The notes beneath the pieces were generated by a model. The model was not told the origin of the DNA and ran no database searches. It was given only the letters and a program-made list of their open reading frames with translations. 64,000 nucleotides of DNA. It comes from Euonymus europaeus (Eukaryota; Streptophyta; Magnoliopsida; Celastrales; Celastraceae). Shown here one piece after another: positions 22,851 to 32,757 of the stretch; position 1 is the stretch's first letter, and the number at the start of each line of letters is the position of its first letter. Both the position numbers and the translations under genes were made by a program. Location of the stretch: positions 18,308,001-18,372,000 of the forward strand of contig OY756962.1 in the NCBI GenBank assembly GCA_963580455.1. The letters are read 5' to 3'.

Positions 22851-23371
22851 ATATTGTTAGTGACAAGAATGCTATAGTTATCAAGGTTGTCTCTAAATAT
22901 TGTGTTACTAACAAGAATCTATTGTCACATATTCACTAATAATTATGTGATAAGTATTGGTGTGTCACTAGCTAATACAATAGTGACAACCCTCTGCTTG
23001 TTGCAGATACATATATATCTATTGACAACAAGTATTTTGGTCACTAATTAAAGCTTGTGTGACAACAATGCTTGTCATTAAACATTTAAATATTTTAACT
23101 AATATCACATAAATTAAATTTATTTTACTATTTAGTGACAATACTTAAACTTGAAGCGATGACACTCATGTCACTATCATGAAAGTTAGGCAGTGAAGAT
23201 GAAACTCGTCACAACAGAGTAAATATTAGTGACAAACTACGTCATCACTTATGGTTGTCCTTTTAGTGATAAGAAATTTGAGGTCGTCGCTAATAGGTTT
23301 TTGTGACAACATTCGAATTTACATCGACAATAAATTAAAAGTTGTCACTGTAGCTCGAATTTCTTGTAGTG
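22850..23371. repeat. CACTA subterminal repeats and 3' terminal inverted repeat
   Basis: TTAGTGACAA and its complement TTGTCACTAA or close variants occur at least ten times, e.g. near 22858, 22978, 23028, 23129, 23226 and 23340. They are spaced 20-80 bp apart in both orientations. The element ends with CTCGAATTTCTTGTAGTG at 23371, the complement of CACTACAAGAAATTCGAG. In En/Spm such repeats are binding sites for the element's TNPA protein. Confidence 0.88.
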
Positions 23372-24690
23372 AAGTTCGCCTCTGTTAGAGAGAAGGTAGA
23401 ATCGCCGGAGTTATGTGAAAGAAGAAGCCTGGATTCTGTCGGAGAAGAAGGAGCTCGTACTTTCTTCTAGAAGTCTTGGGCTGGTCCTTTGTCTTGGAAG
23501 GCCTGGATCCATTTGATCACTTATTAAAGAGTCTAGGGCTTGTATTTTGGGCTCTTTTCTACTGTGTTTGCTGTTTTCAAATCAGTTTTTTTCTTTAATT
23601 TCTCCAGCTTCTTCGTGTTCTTCGACGGTATCCTGCAAGATTACAACTTGTGTCAAATCATGTTACCGTTGCATAGACTTTGTATAAATAATATTCTTGT
23701 ATCATGTAATGATCAACGAGTTAATCAAGTATTTGATTACACTACTTCTTTCTTCGTCTGCGACTATTTCTTTATCATCTCTCTACTGTAACAAATTCTC
23801 TACTTTTCAGCCTCCAACGTATGAGTCGTGAAGGAGTTTTTCATCTACAAATGTAATTAAAAAATAATGCATGACAGTTGAAAAGTTAAAAATCAGGTAC
23901 ATGGAGCAACTTATAAAGTATATGTACAGGTTATGAAATTGTATTGTGACATCATTGTCTTGGGTTGCCATACGAAAGCATCGTTGAAGGTGTAAAAACA
24001 CCATAAAGCATAAATTTCAATCGGTAGAACTTCCACTTTGGATTTTGGAATGAAAAAAAAAACACACTTCCACTAGACTTTGTCAATTCATCACCCAGGC
24101 ATATATTGAAGAAACTTTTGACTTTCAAATGCTTCTGAAACTTTTAGTTCAAAGCCTCCTAAATTAAACGTTGACCAACCAATGAGGATGCTTGACACTT
24201 TCAAAGACTTTTAGTTCAAACCTCATTTTGACCAGCTTTTGAAAATGGAAGTCCAAAAGATATCCCAATTATCTAAAAGGAAGATAAAATTAGGATTTAT
24301 TGGGAGGAACACATGACCATTAGGGATTAATCCTCTTAGTGGCAAAAAGATTATTTTGTCATGGACAAATAAAAAGAGGATCTTGGATGATAAAATTTGG
24401 TTAATACCATGCATTTGCTTAGCCAATGTGGTATTAGTGATTTATTTTCATTTTTATAAGTTTTAATTTTGTGTTTGCATATGTTTATATATAGTTTGGT
24501 AATACTATATGTATGCCACTATTTTCCTCTATATAGGGACTAATATAAAGATGGAAAGTGTAAGAATAAGTTGGTGGGTGAGTCAAAATATTTGCTACGC
24601 AAGTGATTATTAATATCATGATTGTTTGTTAATTTAAGATTATAAAAATGGAAATAATGCATTGTTGGACTATTATTTGAACAATTATAT
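23372..24690. other. AT-rich region, possible copia LTR remnant
   Basis: No gene is supported. The segment 23372-23815 has the look of the 3' part of a plant LTR: TTGTATAAATAATATTC, then CTTGTATCATGTAATGATCAACG, then pyrimidine-rich sequence. I see no second copy to prove it. The remainder is AT-rich with no motif. The short ORFs at 23540-23791 and 24223-24426 lack recognisable domains. Confidence 0.4.
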
Positions 24691-24696
24691 TAAGGA

Positions 24697-25092
24697 TTCG
24701 TTTTCGTTTGTTTCATAATTGTATTTCACAGCTTCAAACTGTCAAAAATGCTGTGATTAAATATGTCAAAAATATTGTGGAGCCCACAACTTTAAGTTAA
24801 ATAAAATGTTGTAGGGTGTTTGTTTTTTTAGATTAATTTTGTTGATACAATTACAAAAAAAAGTAGTACAATAAAAATAATTTGAAACTTTTAATATATG
24901 CATGGACAATTATGTAATGTCGCTGTAAAATTTTATGAGTCCCACAACTTTAAGCCGTGAAAAGCTAGGGGATTACAACATTTCATTTTGCACAATTTTA
25001 AGCTATCAACAAAATGTGACGTTTAATTGACACAACATTTTATGAGGCCTCACAAATTTAATCTGTGCGAAATGTTAAACAAACAGGCCGTA
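24697..25092. mobile_element. MITE-like element with imperfect terminal inverted repeats
   Basis: The left end reads TTCGTTTTCGTTTGTTTCAT and the right end, reversed, reads CGGCCTGTTTGTTTAACATT. Both are followed by a CACAG motif (TTTCACAG left, TCGCACAG right). Internally, CCCACAACTTTAAG and its variants recur near 24783, 24942 and 25050. The CGTTTGTTT end is common in hAT-type MITEs. The target duplication is not clear. Confidence 0.45.
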
Positions 25093-25936
25093 AATACTAT
25101 GACTAGCTTATAATTAAATTAGAGTTATATAGTACCTCACTCTTCTAGTTCTAGTTAAATTGGTTGATTAGTTTAGGTTTAATTGTAATTTAATTTTGAC
25201 CCAGTCTTGTCAATCGAGATAGAATTGTTATAACACGAGCAGCACGTGGGCCGATTGATAATGGGTGCACTGCATCTGCCTAATTACATGCCAAAACCTT
25301 GTTTGTGAAATTGCAAGAGAAGAGAAGAGAACATGCATGCTTGCATGATTTGTTTATTTTACATACATTGATTTTCTCTTTTCGGAACAAAAAAAAAATT
25401 AATGAGAAACAACGTAACCCTTTTTGCCCAAGAGAGAGATTAATATGGTGGTTTTTTACCACTGCAAGCCAAAGAATGATTTGATTTGTCCACATCTACC
25501 GGAGCCACTTAGGGGTACTACTGCAAAACTCGTTGTAGCGAGCCATGGATCTATGAGCAACAACTAAATATATAATATAATTAAATAGCCTCGAATTTAT
25601 TTTTGAATAAATAAAAGTTTATAAATTAGCGAGAGATATTCTCCCAAACACTTAAAAAAAAGATTATCTTAGAAGTTTTCATATGATTTCAAAAATAATA
25701 ATAATAATTCAAGTAGAAGTTTATTTATTTCGCAGCGTCTATTTTTGCCTTTCTATTTCTTTTATTACTTTCTTTTATTAAAATAATATTATGAACCTTT
25801 AAAATACTAATTTTATGTGATTTTTAATTTTGAAGTTAAAATTAAATTTAGTAATGAAACTAAACGAAACTTATGAAAAAATTAAAACCATAAAATAACA
25901 AACTACAACAATTTATACAATTCTCATGTATTTTAA
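25093..25936. other. AT-rich intergenic region
   Basis: Nothing I can support as a gene or a structured element; the overlapping short ORFs at 25280-25495 carry no motif. Confidence 0.6.
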
Positions 25937-26145
25937 GGTTATACCACACTTGATGCCCCTAGAGTTTCATCATATTCTCCTTTATACCCTGAAGTTTAAA
26001 ATTTATCAATTGTGCCCTCAAACTTTCGATTTCGTCTCAATTATGCCCAACTTTCATCGAATTGGTATTGACCGACCGTTTTTATCCTATATGGTAATTA
26101 GAGTGCTAACTTGGAAAGTTTTAATAAAAAAACAAGAATAGTAAA
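25937..26145 (+). repeat. MULE 1 left terminal inverted repeat
   Basis: It begins GGTTATACCACACTTGATG. It is the mirror of 30365-30558, with which it shares the internal phrases listed for the whole element. Confidence 0.8.
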
Positions 26146-26223
26146 TTACACATGTAATTTCCACATGTATCTCTTATTTGTGTTTAGAAAACATTATTTT
26201 TTATTTTTTATTTTTTTTAATTT

Positions 26224-26470
26224 CCTAGTCGTTACTGGTTCGTCAGGCCCATGGACCACTACCCCCAACCCCTCTACTGTCGCATAGGTGGGTTGTTGAA
26301 GATGAGACTCGAACTACCCACCTCCCTTTAATATAGGGGCCGCACCTCACTATGTCAACAACTAAAGGGAGGTGGGTAGTTCGAGTTCCATCTTCAACAA
26401 CCCACCTGTGTGACAGGAGACGGGTTGGGAGTAGTGGTCCATGGGCCCGGCCAACCAGTAATGACTGGGG
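26224..26470. repeat. large inverted repeat with tRNA-like B box
   Basis: Arm 26224-26330 and arm 26361-26470 are about 107 bp each and about 85-90% complementary, with a 30-bp spacer. Both contain the block CCCATGGACCACTAC and the block GGGAGGTGGGTAGTTCGAGT (one in each orientation). The motif GTAGTTCGAGTCTC fits the RNA polymerase III B box GGTTCGANTCC. On the minus strand an A-box-like GACATAGTGAGGTG lies upstream of it at tRNA-like spacing. It may be a tRNA-derived SINE copied head to head, or a fold-back insertion. It lies inside MULE 1. Confidence 0.75.
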
Positions 26471-26674
26471 TGTGTCGTTACATAAAAATCCTAGCTTATT
26501 GTAGTTGCCCTGCAGTTCAACTTCTCCTTCATCACAGCAGAGTTCTTCGTCCTTTCTGTCTAAAGCGATTTTGTTAGGGATTTCATCCTTTCTTCTAGGT
26601 TAGTGCCTCGATCTTTTTCTTTCTAAGCTGCAATGCGTTAAATTATCTTAAAAGATGGACCTTAACCATTCCCA

Positions 26675-27490
26675 AAATTTTATGAGATGATTGTACATTT
26701 GGGTGGTACAGTAGATGTAGAGAAAAGCTGCTACATAGGGGGTCTGTGGAACATTGCACGGATATATTCATTGATGATTGGGATAAGAGTGAGATGGAAT
26801 GGTGGATGCATTGGTTAAATGTGGATTTTTTTCAATGTTCAAATTTTGTATCTCAAGCCTTGGAAACCAATGTGTCATGGTCTAAAGTTGCTAGAGGAAG
26901 ATGAGGACTATATAGAGATGGGGTGGGTTGGGGTAACACATGGTTCAATGTTTGTATATGTAGATGAGATCAACACTGCTGGTAATGCTATATTATAAAA
27001 CAAAAAACCAAGATAGATTGTCACCAATGTGGCATTGCTGCCCAGAAGCCCTCATTATCCAAGGTCAAGGTTTACTATAGCCATCATTTCAAGAGTATGT
27101 TACATGTCATGTTACCTTTATGGCCTTGATTTACCGCAGGTGGAGTTCTTTGAGCTTTCTAATGATAGTGGATCTAAGACTTACAGGACACCTCCAACCA
27201 AGAAGCCTTGCATTGTCATCTCTAATGATAACCTTGACTACGTGGAGGATAGTCAATCTGAAAGTGGTGATGATGATGATGATGAATATTTTGTTGAGAA
27301 AGCAAAAACCAAAGTAAAGGGGAAGAAGAAATCTAACACCATTAGGAAATCTGCTGCAAGTGGAAGTGCATCAGCTATTAGGTCATCAGCACTTAAGAAG
27401 AGCGACTTTGCCAAAGGAAATGATGTACTTTCATGTAGCTCTAGGGAAAAGAAGTCTTTTGGGATTTGTCTCTACCCTATGAGGAAATGA
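26675..27490 (+). pseudogene. MULE 1 plus-strand gene fragment (PB1-like N-terminal region)
   Basis: The conceptual protein starts MIVHLGGTVDVEKSCYIGG and, after frame changes, reads LKLLEEDEDY and GSMFVYVDE. This pattern (HHGG...YVGG...LLxDxD...VHVYVEH) is that of the PB1-like N-terminal domain seen upstream of many plant MULE transposases, and clearly in MULE 2 at 48732-49142. A splice acceptor TTTACCGCAG at 27131-27140 precedes an acidic then lysine-rich tail (DDDDDEYF, KVKGKKKS). The DDE part is absent. It converges on the minus-strand transposase. Function unknown; frameshifted. Confidence 0.55.
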
Positions 27491-28149
27491 TTTGCACATT
27501 ACTTTGGGGCTACCTTGAATGACTTCCAAGAAGTAGTGTGGTCCACACTGGAGGAGGTTACATTTTGGGGGTGGAATGTGGATTCTTGTGTAGTTTTGTT
27601 TATCCTATTATTTATCTCGTTGTTGGAAATCCACCATTTGGTTTTTAGGATGGTAGTAATGGTGATAATGCTATGCTATCTTACTATTTAAATGGTGTTG
27701 TTTAATATATTGTTTTTCCTAGCTTCCACTTCATTTCAATAATGGACAAAGTGGATTTAAACTCATATAATAACATGATTATAATAGTTTGACATAGCAA
27801 GCATCCAAAATACACCCACAAGTCGACAATAGCATCCAAAATGAATGCACCAATAATACATCCAAAATAGGTGCCTAATACTTGACATTGCTGACATCCA
27901 TAATAAATCTAAACTAATTTCACAATATTGCCATAATTACATTCAAAATGAAAGCTAAACCACACATTGGCATGCCCAAATCACTCACTCTAGAGTTTTG
28001 GGAGGGTAACTCAATGTCTATTTGAAAATGATGCTCTAGTAACTACACCACTACCTCCTCCCTTCTTGTTGATCTACCTCCTCTAATACCCCTACCCCTA
28101 CATCAAACTAAAGATCCTGAAGCCTCTCCTATTTCAACACTACTATGAA

Positions 28150-30246
28150 CTGAAGCCTTTGGTATGCCTGCATTTTTGCAAGTTTTCTGTTGTGGCCAAG
28201 CATACCACATACGCTATATTTCATAGGGTTAACAGATCTCCTCATCCCACCAGAAGGTGTGGCCTCATCAACCTCGAGTCTCCTCTAGTTTTTGAGCTAT
28301 ATGGAAGACCTTTATCATGTCATAAGCTTTGTCCATTCATGGGCTACACCAATGGATTGTAGTAGTGTATATGCATCCCTCATGAAGTACCATGGGTTGC
28401 AATCCATATAAGGTTGCTCTTTGAAGTTACTGCAACTTATTGAATGGCAGCACGGTATCCCAGTCAATTCCCATATTTTCCAACTAAACTATCTCACATC
28501 CATATCAACTGTGAAGATTTCTTACATTGAGTTCACACCAAATTTACTCCTCCTTGCCCACTTACAACCCATTTCCCACTTTCATACCAATTCTTATCAA
28601 TTCTCTTTAGAATATTTGGTAGAACCACTCCTTCATATCTCTAAATTTTATCTCTATTATTAGCCCATCAGCTCATTAAATAATTTATTAATACCTCCAG
28701 CATCGAAGCTATAGGAAGCTCTCGAGTAGCCAGGATGACACTATTGAAAGTTTTTGACATGTTGTTTACCAAAGTATCACACATTGGGTGTCCACTGAAT
28801 TAAGACCTGGTCCAAAACATAGGCTCTATACCCATCAACCTACCATAAGCATTGGGATTAATTTGTTTATCTCTCTCATTACCACTGCCATTGTTGTGGA
28901 TAAGATGTTATAGTAGCCATCCACATTAGTTCTTTCAATTGTAATCCTAGAAATACTTTCTTGAAGATGTTATACATGTGCATCACGTAGAATATATGAT
29001 CCGCGCCTTGCAAATCCTCATCTAGTACCAATTCCTTCTCCCTTCTGTTGGTCACTAACAAAAGTCTATCTTTTATGAGTGTGTGACCCAATATCCTTTA
29101 TGAGCCCTTCAAGAAATAACCTCCATGTTGCCCTAGTTTCCTTGTCCATTACAGCAAATAAAATGGATAACATTTGGTCATTTTGATCTCTGCCCACAAC
29201 AATAAGTAGGTGGCCTCCATAGACTCCTTTCATAAAGCAACCATCAATCCCTATGATAAGCCTATAGTACGTGAAAGATTTCTTGCATGCTTTAATGCGC
29301 ATATGTAAAATTTCTCAAAAATAGGCATCAGTCTCCTTGAAGGAACCTCAACAATTGATGGGATAAAAGCCACCAAATAGGAACTACTTGGGTTAGACCT
29401 CGAAATTTCAACAAAAAAATATGTAACCTCTCGAATTGTAGTTTATGCTAACTTGAACTACATCCATAGCTTGTTTCTTGGCTCTAGCACAAGACCAAGA
29501 CTAATTGTAGTTTTGTATTTGTCTTGAACCTTAATAATCATCTCTCTCAACTTGATTTTGGGATTTCTTCTCAGTCATGGGACTAACTTACTAGAAAGCC
29601 ATTTAACATTCAACATCCTAACTTTAGTATAGTTGTGTACCAAATTTGTAGATTTCAACTACCAAGTCTCCTCATTAGCGATCCTAGAAGTAAACAACAT
29701 GAACTTACAACTTGAATAGCAATATACCTTAGCCCTCTTACTATCCATCTTTTACCATTTCATTCTACTACCACTATACACTGCATAGCTTGAAACAACT
29801 TCACTAAATTATTCCCTAATAGAAAATTGCATCCCAATTTCCTATTTAAATGCAGACAGATCCTTAACTGGTATGTATGGTGGATATAATTGTGTTGTGT
29901 CCATATCTTCTAGATAATATTCATGCTCACTACAAATGGTACGCATTTAATCATTGTCATCATCATCACTATAATATGTCTCATTTTCACAATCTTCATC
30001 ACTATCATTGACATTGGGCTCTGCCACAACACCAACATCAATGAACATTTCACCCTCCAATTCATTCATTACATCATCATGTGTAACATCTCCAATATGA
30101 AATTTCAAATCACTATCATCGTAACACTCGTAACTCATTCTCATAGATGCAAATAAGAACAGTAAAGCTAAATAAATCAATGAATAAGTGAAGGATAGAG
30201 TACTGATTAAAAGCTTGCAACGTCTCGTCTTCGACAATTGCAATCG
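28150..30246 (-). pseudogene. MULE 1 transposase, decayed
   Basis: Reading from right to left, the acidic N terminus (about 30240-29947) includes DSDEDCENETYYSDDDD. The MuDR-type DNA-binding segment follows with scattered stops (motifs VVSSYAV, SGSRMKW, RAKVYC, SSKLVP, LRRNPKSS). The MULE catalytic domain is at 29302-28879 (IIGIDGCFMKGVYGG, LLIVVGRDQNDQM, then EDLQGADHIFYVMHMYNIFK). It ends with a SWIM-like TGIPCCHSI region near 28440 and a damaged zinc knuckle SVCGMLGHNR near 28210. Many stops and frameshifts make it inactive. Confidence 0.82.
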
Positions 30247-30364
30247 AATTGCACCAATCTAGGGTTACTGCATTGTTGATGGAAGAGGAAAAGTTTTGAA
30301 ATGACATATTCGCACGACTTGTGATATGTCAAGGAACATACATGTGGAAAAAAATTGATCCTTT

Positions 30365-30558
30365 AATTTCATGAGCTTTTCAAGTCAGCACTCTAGTTTC
30401 CACGCATGATAAAAATGGTGAGTCAATGCCAGTCCGATGAAAATTGGGCATAATTAAGAGGAAATTGAAAGTTGGAGGGCTCAATCGATAAATGTTAAAC
30501 TTCAGGAGCACAAATGAGAATTCGATAAAATTTTAGGGTCATAAAGTATGATTTAACC
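30365..30558 (-). repeat. MULE 1 right terminal inverted repeat
   Basis: The reverse complement begins GGTTAAATCATACTTTATG and follows the left TIR for about 200 bp. Confidence 0.8.
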
Positions 30559-30913
30559 TGTATATTTTTGCAGTTTTACTAATGCTCCGTTTGTTTGGAG
30601 GAAAATCAACATCTTAAAAATATTTTCTAACTTTATAGTGTTTGGAGATAAGAAAATAAAATCAGTCAAATAAAATTTATAATAAATCAACTCATAATAA
30701 GGGTCCTAAGATGGAAAGCAACTTCCCTTATACTCCTTGGGAAGTTATTTTCCTCATAACATTAAAATATCATTAAGAATTTTTTTTTTATCATTGTATA
30801 CATGAAAACAACAATAAACTAAATTAAAATTATATCTTTTATGCATAATATTGCATATATATAAAAGATACAATATATTTATATATATTTAAATTGAGAT
30901 CCTAAAATGAAGT

Positions 30914-31245
30914 CTTAAAATGAGGTTCTAACTTTTGGGGTCCAAAATTTTTTTAAAAAAAATATGAAAAATTATAATTATACTTTGATAAGTTTTACAA
31001 TCGAATGATATATCTTTTGTTTTCAAAACAAAAATCAATTTAATCATGATTGAAAAATTGTGTGTTTTTGAGTTTACATCTGACGGTCTAAAATTGTCAT
31101 GTCTTTGTGTGTTGAGATTTTTGTTTAGATTAATAAATATATCGTTAGATTCATAAAATTGATCAAAATACAAATTTAATTTTTTCAATTTTTTAAAAAA
31201 TAATTTGATTCCTAAAATTGACCCCAAAAGTTGGAACGTCATTTT
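30914..31245. mobile_element. MITE, copy 1
   Basis: Terminal inverted repeats of about 37 bp: AAAATGAGGTTCTAACTTTT on the left, and AAAATGACGTTCCAACTTTT on the right when reversed, both followed by GGGGTC. The interior contains GGTCTAAAATTGTCATG and TTCATAAAATTGATCAAAATA, also present in copy 2. Confidence 0.6.
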
Positions 31246-31679
31246 AGAACTTTATAAGAGATTCCATGATATATATACATATATATAAGACATCAATGAT
31301 TAAACTAACATTTTTTTAGTTGAATTTACATTGTACACATGAGAACTGGAGAAACAATTTAAAGTCGATAAATTGCACCTTATAATACTTTGTACATATA
31401 TATATATATATATATGTATGACATTAATTAAAAAATATAAGTTTTAACGAGTCTTCGTTATTGTTATTGTAGATATACTCTATAAAAGACTATAATGAAC
31501 ATATATTTGTGTACGAACCTATGAAAATATATTCAGCACGTACCATAAATATATCCACATATGTAGTGAAATGAAGTATGTATTTTTATATAAAAGACAT
31601 ACTAGAATTTAATTAGTATTCTGTTCTCATCTTGACATATATTATCATTACTTGACAATAATATATGTATATGTTAAAA

Positions 31680-31707
31680 TTATTATTATTATTATTATTA
31701 TTATTAT
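31680..31707. repeat. (ATT)n microsatellite
   Basis: About nine uninterrupted ATT triplets. Confidence 0.9.
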
Positions 31708-32398
31708 AGTTATTATGTATTGACACATCGTTATATACACAAACATTATGTCATCACAACGGGAAAAAATAATGTTGTACCTCAAAATTATGTTTTCCAC
31801 AATTTCACCAAACAATGAAAAATATTATCAATTTTTTTTAAACACTAGAAATTAGTTGTTTTTCCATGAATTCTTTTTCTTTAAGATATATTTTCCATGA
31901 GATATTAATTTTTCTTCAAACAAACGGAACATAAATGTAAGAGTTTTTTATTTATAAGCTTGAGTCCGTTTGTAAGTTTCACCAAATACACAACAATTTA
32001 TTTCATAACTTAGACGTTAGGATTAGTTATAAATTTCATCAAACACCTTAAAACTTATTTTTTACTTTTTTATAAATATAACTTATTTCAATTATGTATA
32101 AACTCTACCAAACGAAGTTTTAAGAGATTCATGTACTCAATTCCTCAAAGAATAAAAAAGTGGCTTATCCGCCATAAATTTCCCTCAAAATTAAAGAAGG
32201 AAATTCTACTATGAAAATAGTAATTAATTGCTTTCTTGAGATTCGAGATTTTGACATTAAACCCAATCCAGTTGACATGCTGATATTTAGGAGCTCTAGG
32301 TTGATGTCAAAGTGCTCTCTCTATATCTGTATTTATAATACATCGGTATTTAATCTGCCATATAAATTGTAGGTTAAAATGGGAACAATATTGGGGGC

Positions 32399-32422
32399 TG
32401 TATATATATATATATATATATA
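32399..32422. repeat. (TA)n microsatellite
   Basis: About twelve TA units lie just left of MITE copy 2. Confidence 0.9.
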
Positions 32423-32445
32423 TGCAAGTGTTCTCTAATGTACAC

Positions 32446-32757
32446 CTAAAATGTATAGCTAATTTTTGGAGTCCAAAATATATAATTTTTGATTTAAAAT
32501 TTTATATTTATGTTTGATTGGTTTTACGTTTTTAATGATTTTTTAAGAACAAAAATCAGATGTATCTTGAAAAATGCATGAAATTTTTTGTGCTTTATAT
32601 TCAACGATCTAAAATTATCATGCACCTTTTATGTTAAATTTATTTTTATTTTGAACAAAAAATATATCATTAAATTCATAAAATCGATCAAAATATAAAA
32701 TTAATTTTTGAAAATATTTAAAAAAATATCTTAGTCTCCAAAAACTAGGTGCATATT
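32446..32757. mobile_element. MITE, copy 2 (same family as 30914-31245)
   Basis: Ends AAAATGTATAGCTAATTTTT and, reversed, AAAATATGCACCTAGTTTTT, each followed by GGAG, give TIRs of about 34 bp. The interior phrases GATCTAAAATTATCATG and TTCATAAAATCGATCAAAATA match copy 1 in order and orientation. Confidence 0.6.

Larger units (their letters stand above)
1..23371 (+). mobile_element. CACTA (En/Spm-type) DNA transposon, 5' end outside window, multiply interrupted
   Basis: One CACTA element explains the scattered pieces at 1-1334, 7956-9526, 12742-12882 and 21617-23371. The first pieces encode the C-terminal part of a TNP2-type transposase followed by DUF4218 and DUF4216-like segments. The later pieces encode a second, TNPA-like gene with a coiled-coil C terminus. 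The right end reads CTTGTAGTG at 23363-23371, the complement of the common plant terminus CACTACAAG, and is preceded by about 500 bp of TTAGTGACAA-type subterminal repeats. The reading frame of DUF4216 resumes at 7956 after two LTR insertions, and that of the second gene resumes at 12742 after a copia insertion. The left terminus and the 3-bp target duplication cannot be seen. Frameshifts and stops make this copy defective. Confidence 0.88.
25937..30558. mobile_element. MULE 1 (Mutator-like element) with ~200-bp TIRs
   Basis: The sequences 25937-26145 and 30365-30558 are inverted copies of each other for about 200 bp with some divergence. Shared phrases are CCTGAAGTTTAA, TCAATTGTGCCCTC / TCGATTGAGCCCTC, AATTATGCCCAA and TAGAGTGCT. 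Flanks TGTATTTTA (25927-25935) and TGTATATTT (30559-30567) resemble a 9-bp duplication with two differences. Inside, a minus-strand gene encodes the MULE transposase. A convergent plus-strand gene fragment and a 107-bp-arm inverted repeat fill the left half. All coding parts are broken. Confidence 0.82.
30584..31931. mobile_element. 1.35-kb non-autonomous TIR element
   Basis: The left end reads TGCTCCGTTTGTTTGGAGGA and the right end, reversed, reads TGTTCCGTTTGTTTGAAGAA. Similarity extends for about 35-45 bp (both continue AAAAT.AA.ATCT). There is no coding capacity. A smaller MITE (30914-31245) lies inside. The target duplication is uncertain. The ends suggest an hAT-type MITE. Confidence 0.5.

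Noticed and set aside
26290..26330. A genuine tRNA gene at the B-box-like motif
   Set aside because: No cloverleaf with acceptor stem pairing or anticodon loop could be seen; only the promoter boxes resemble tRNA.
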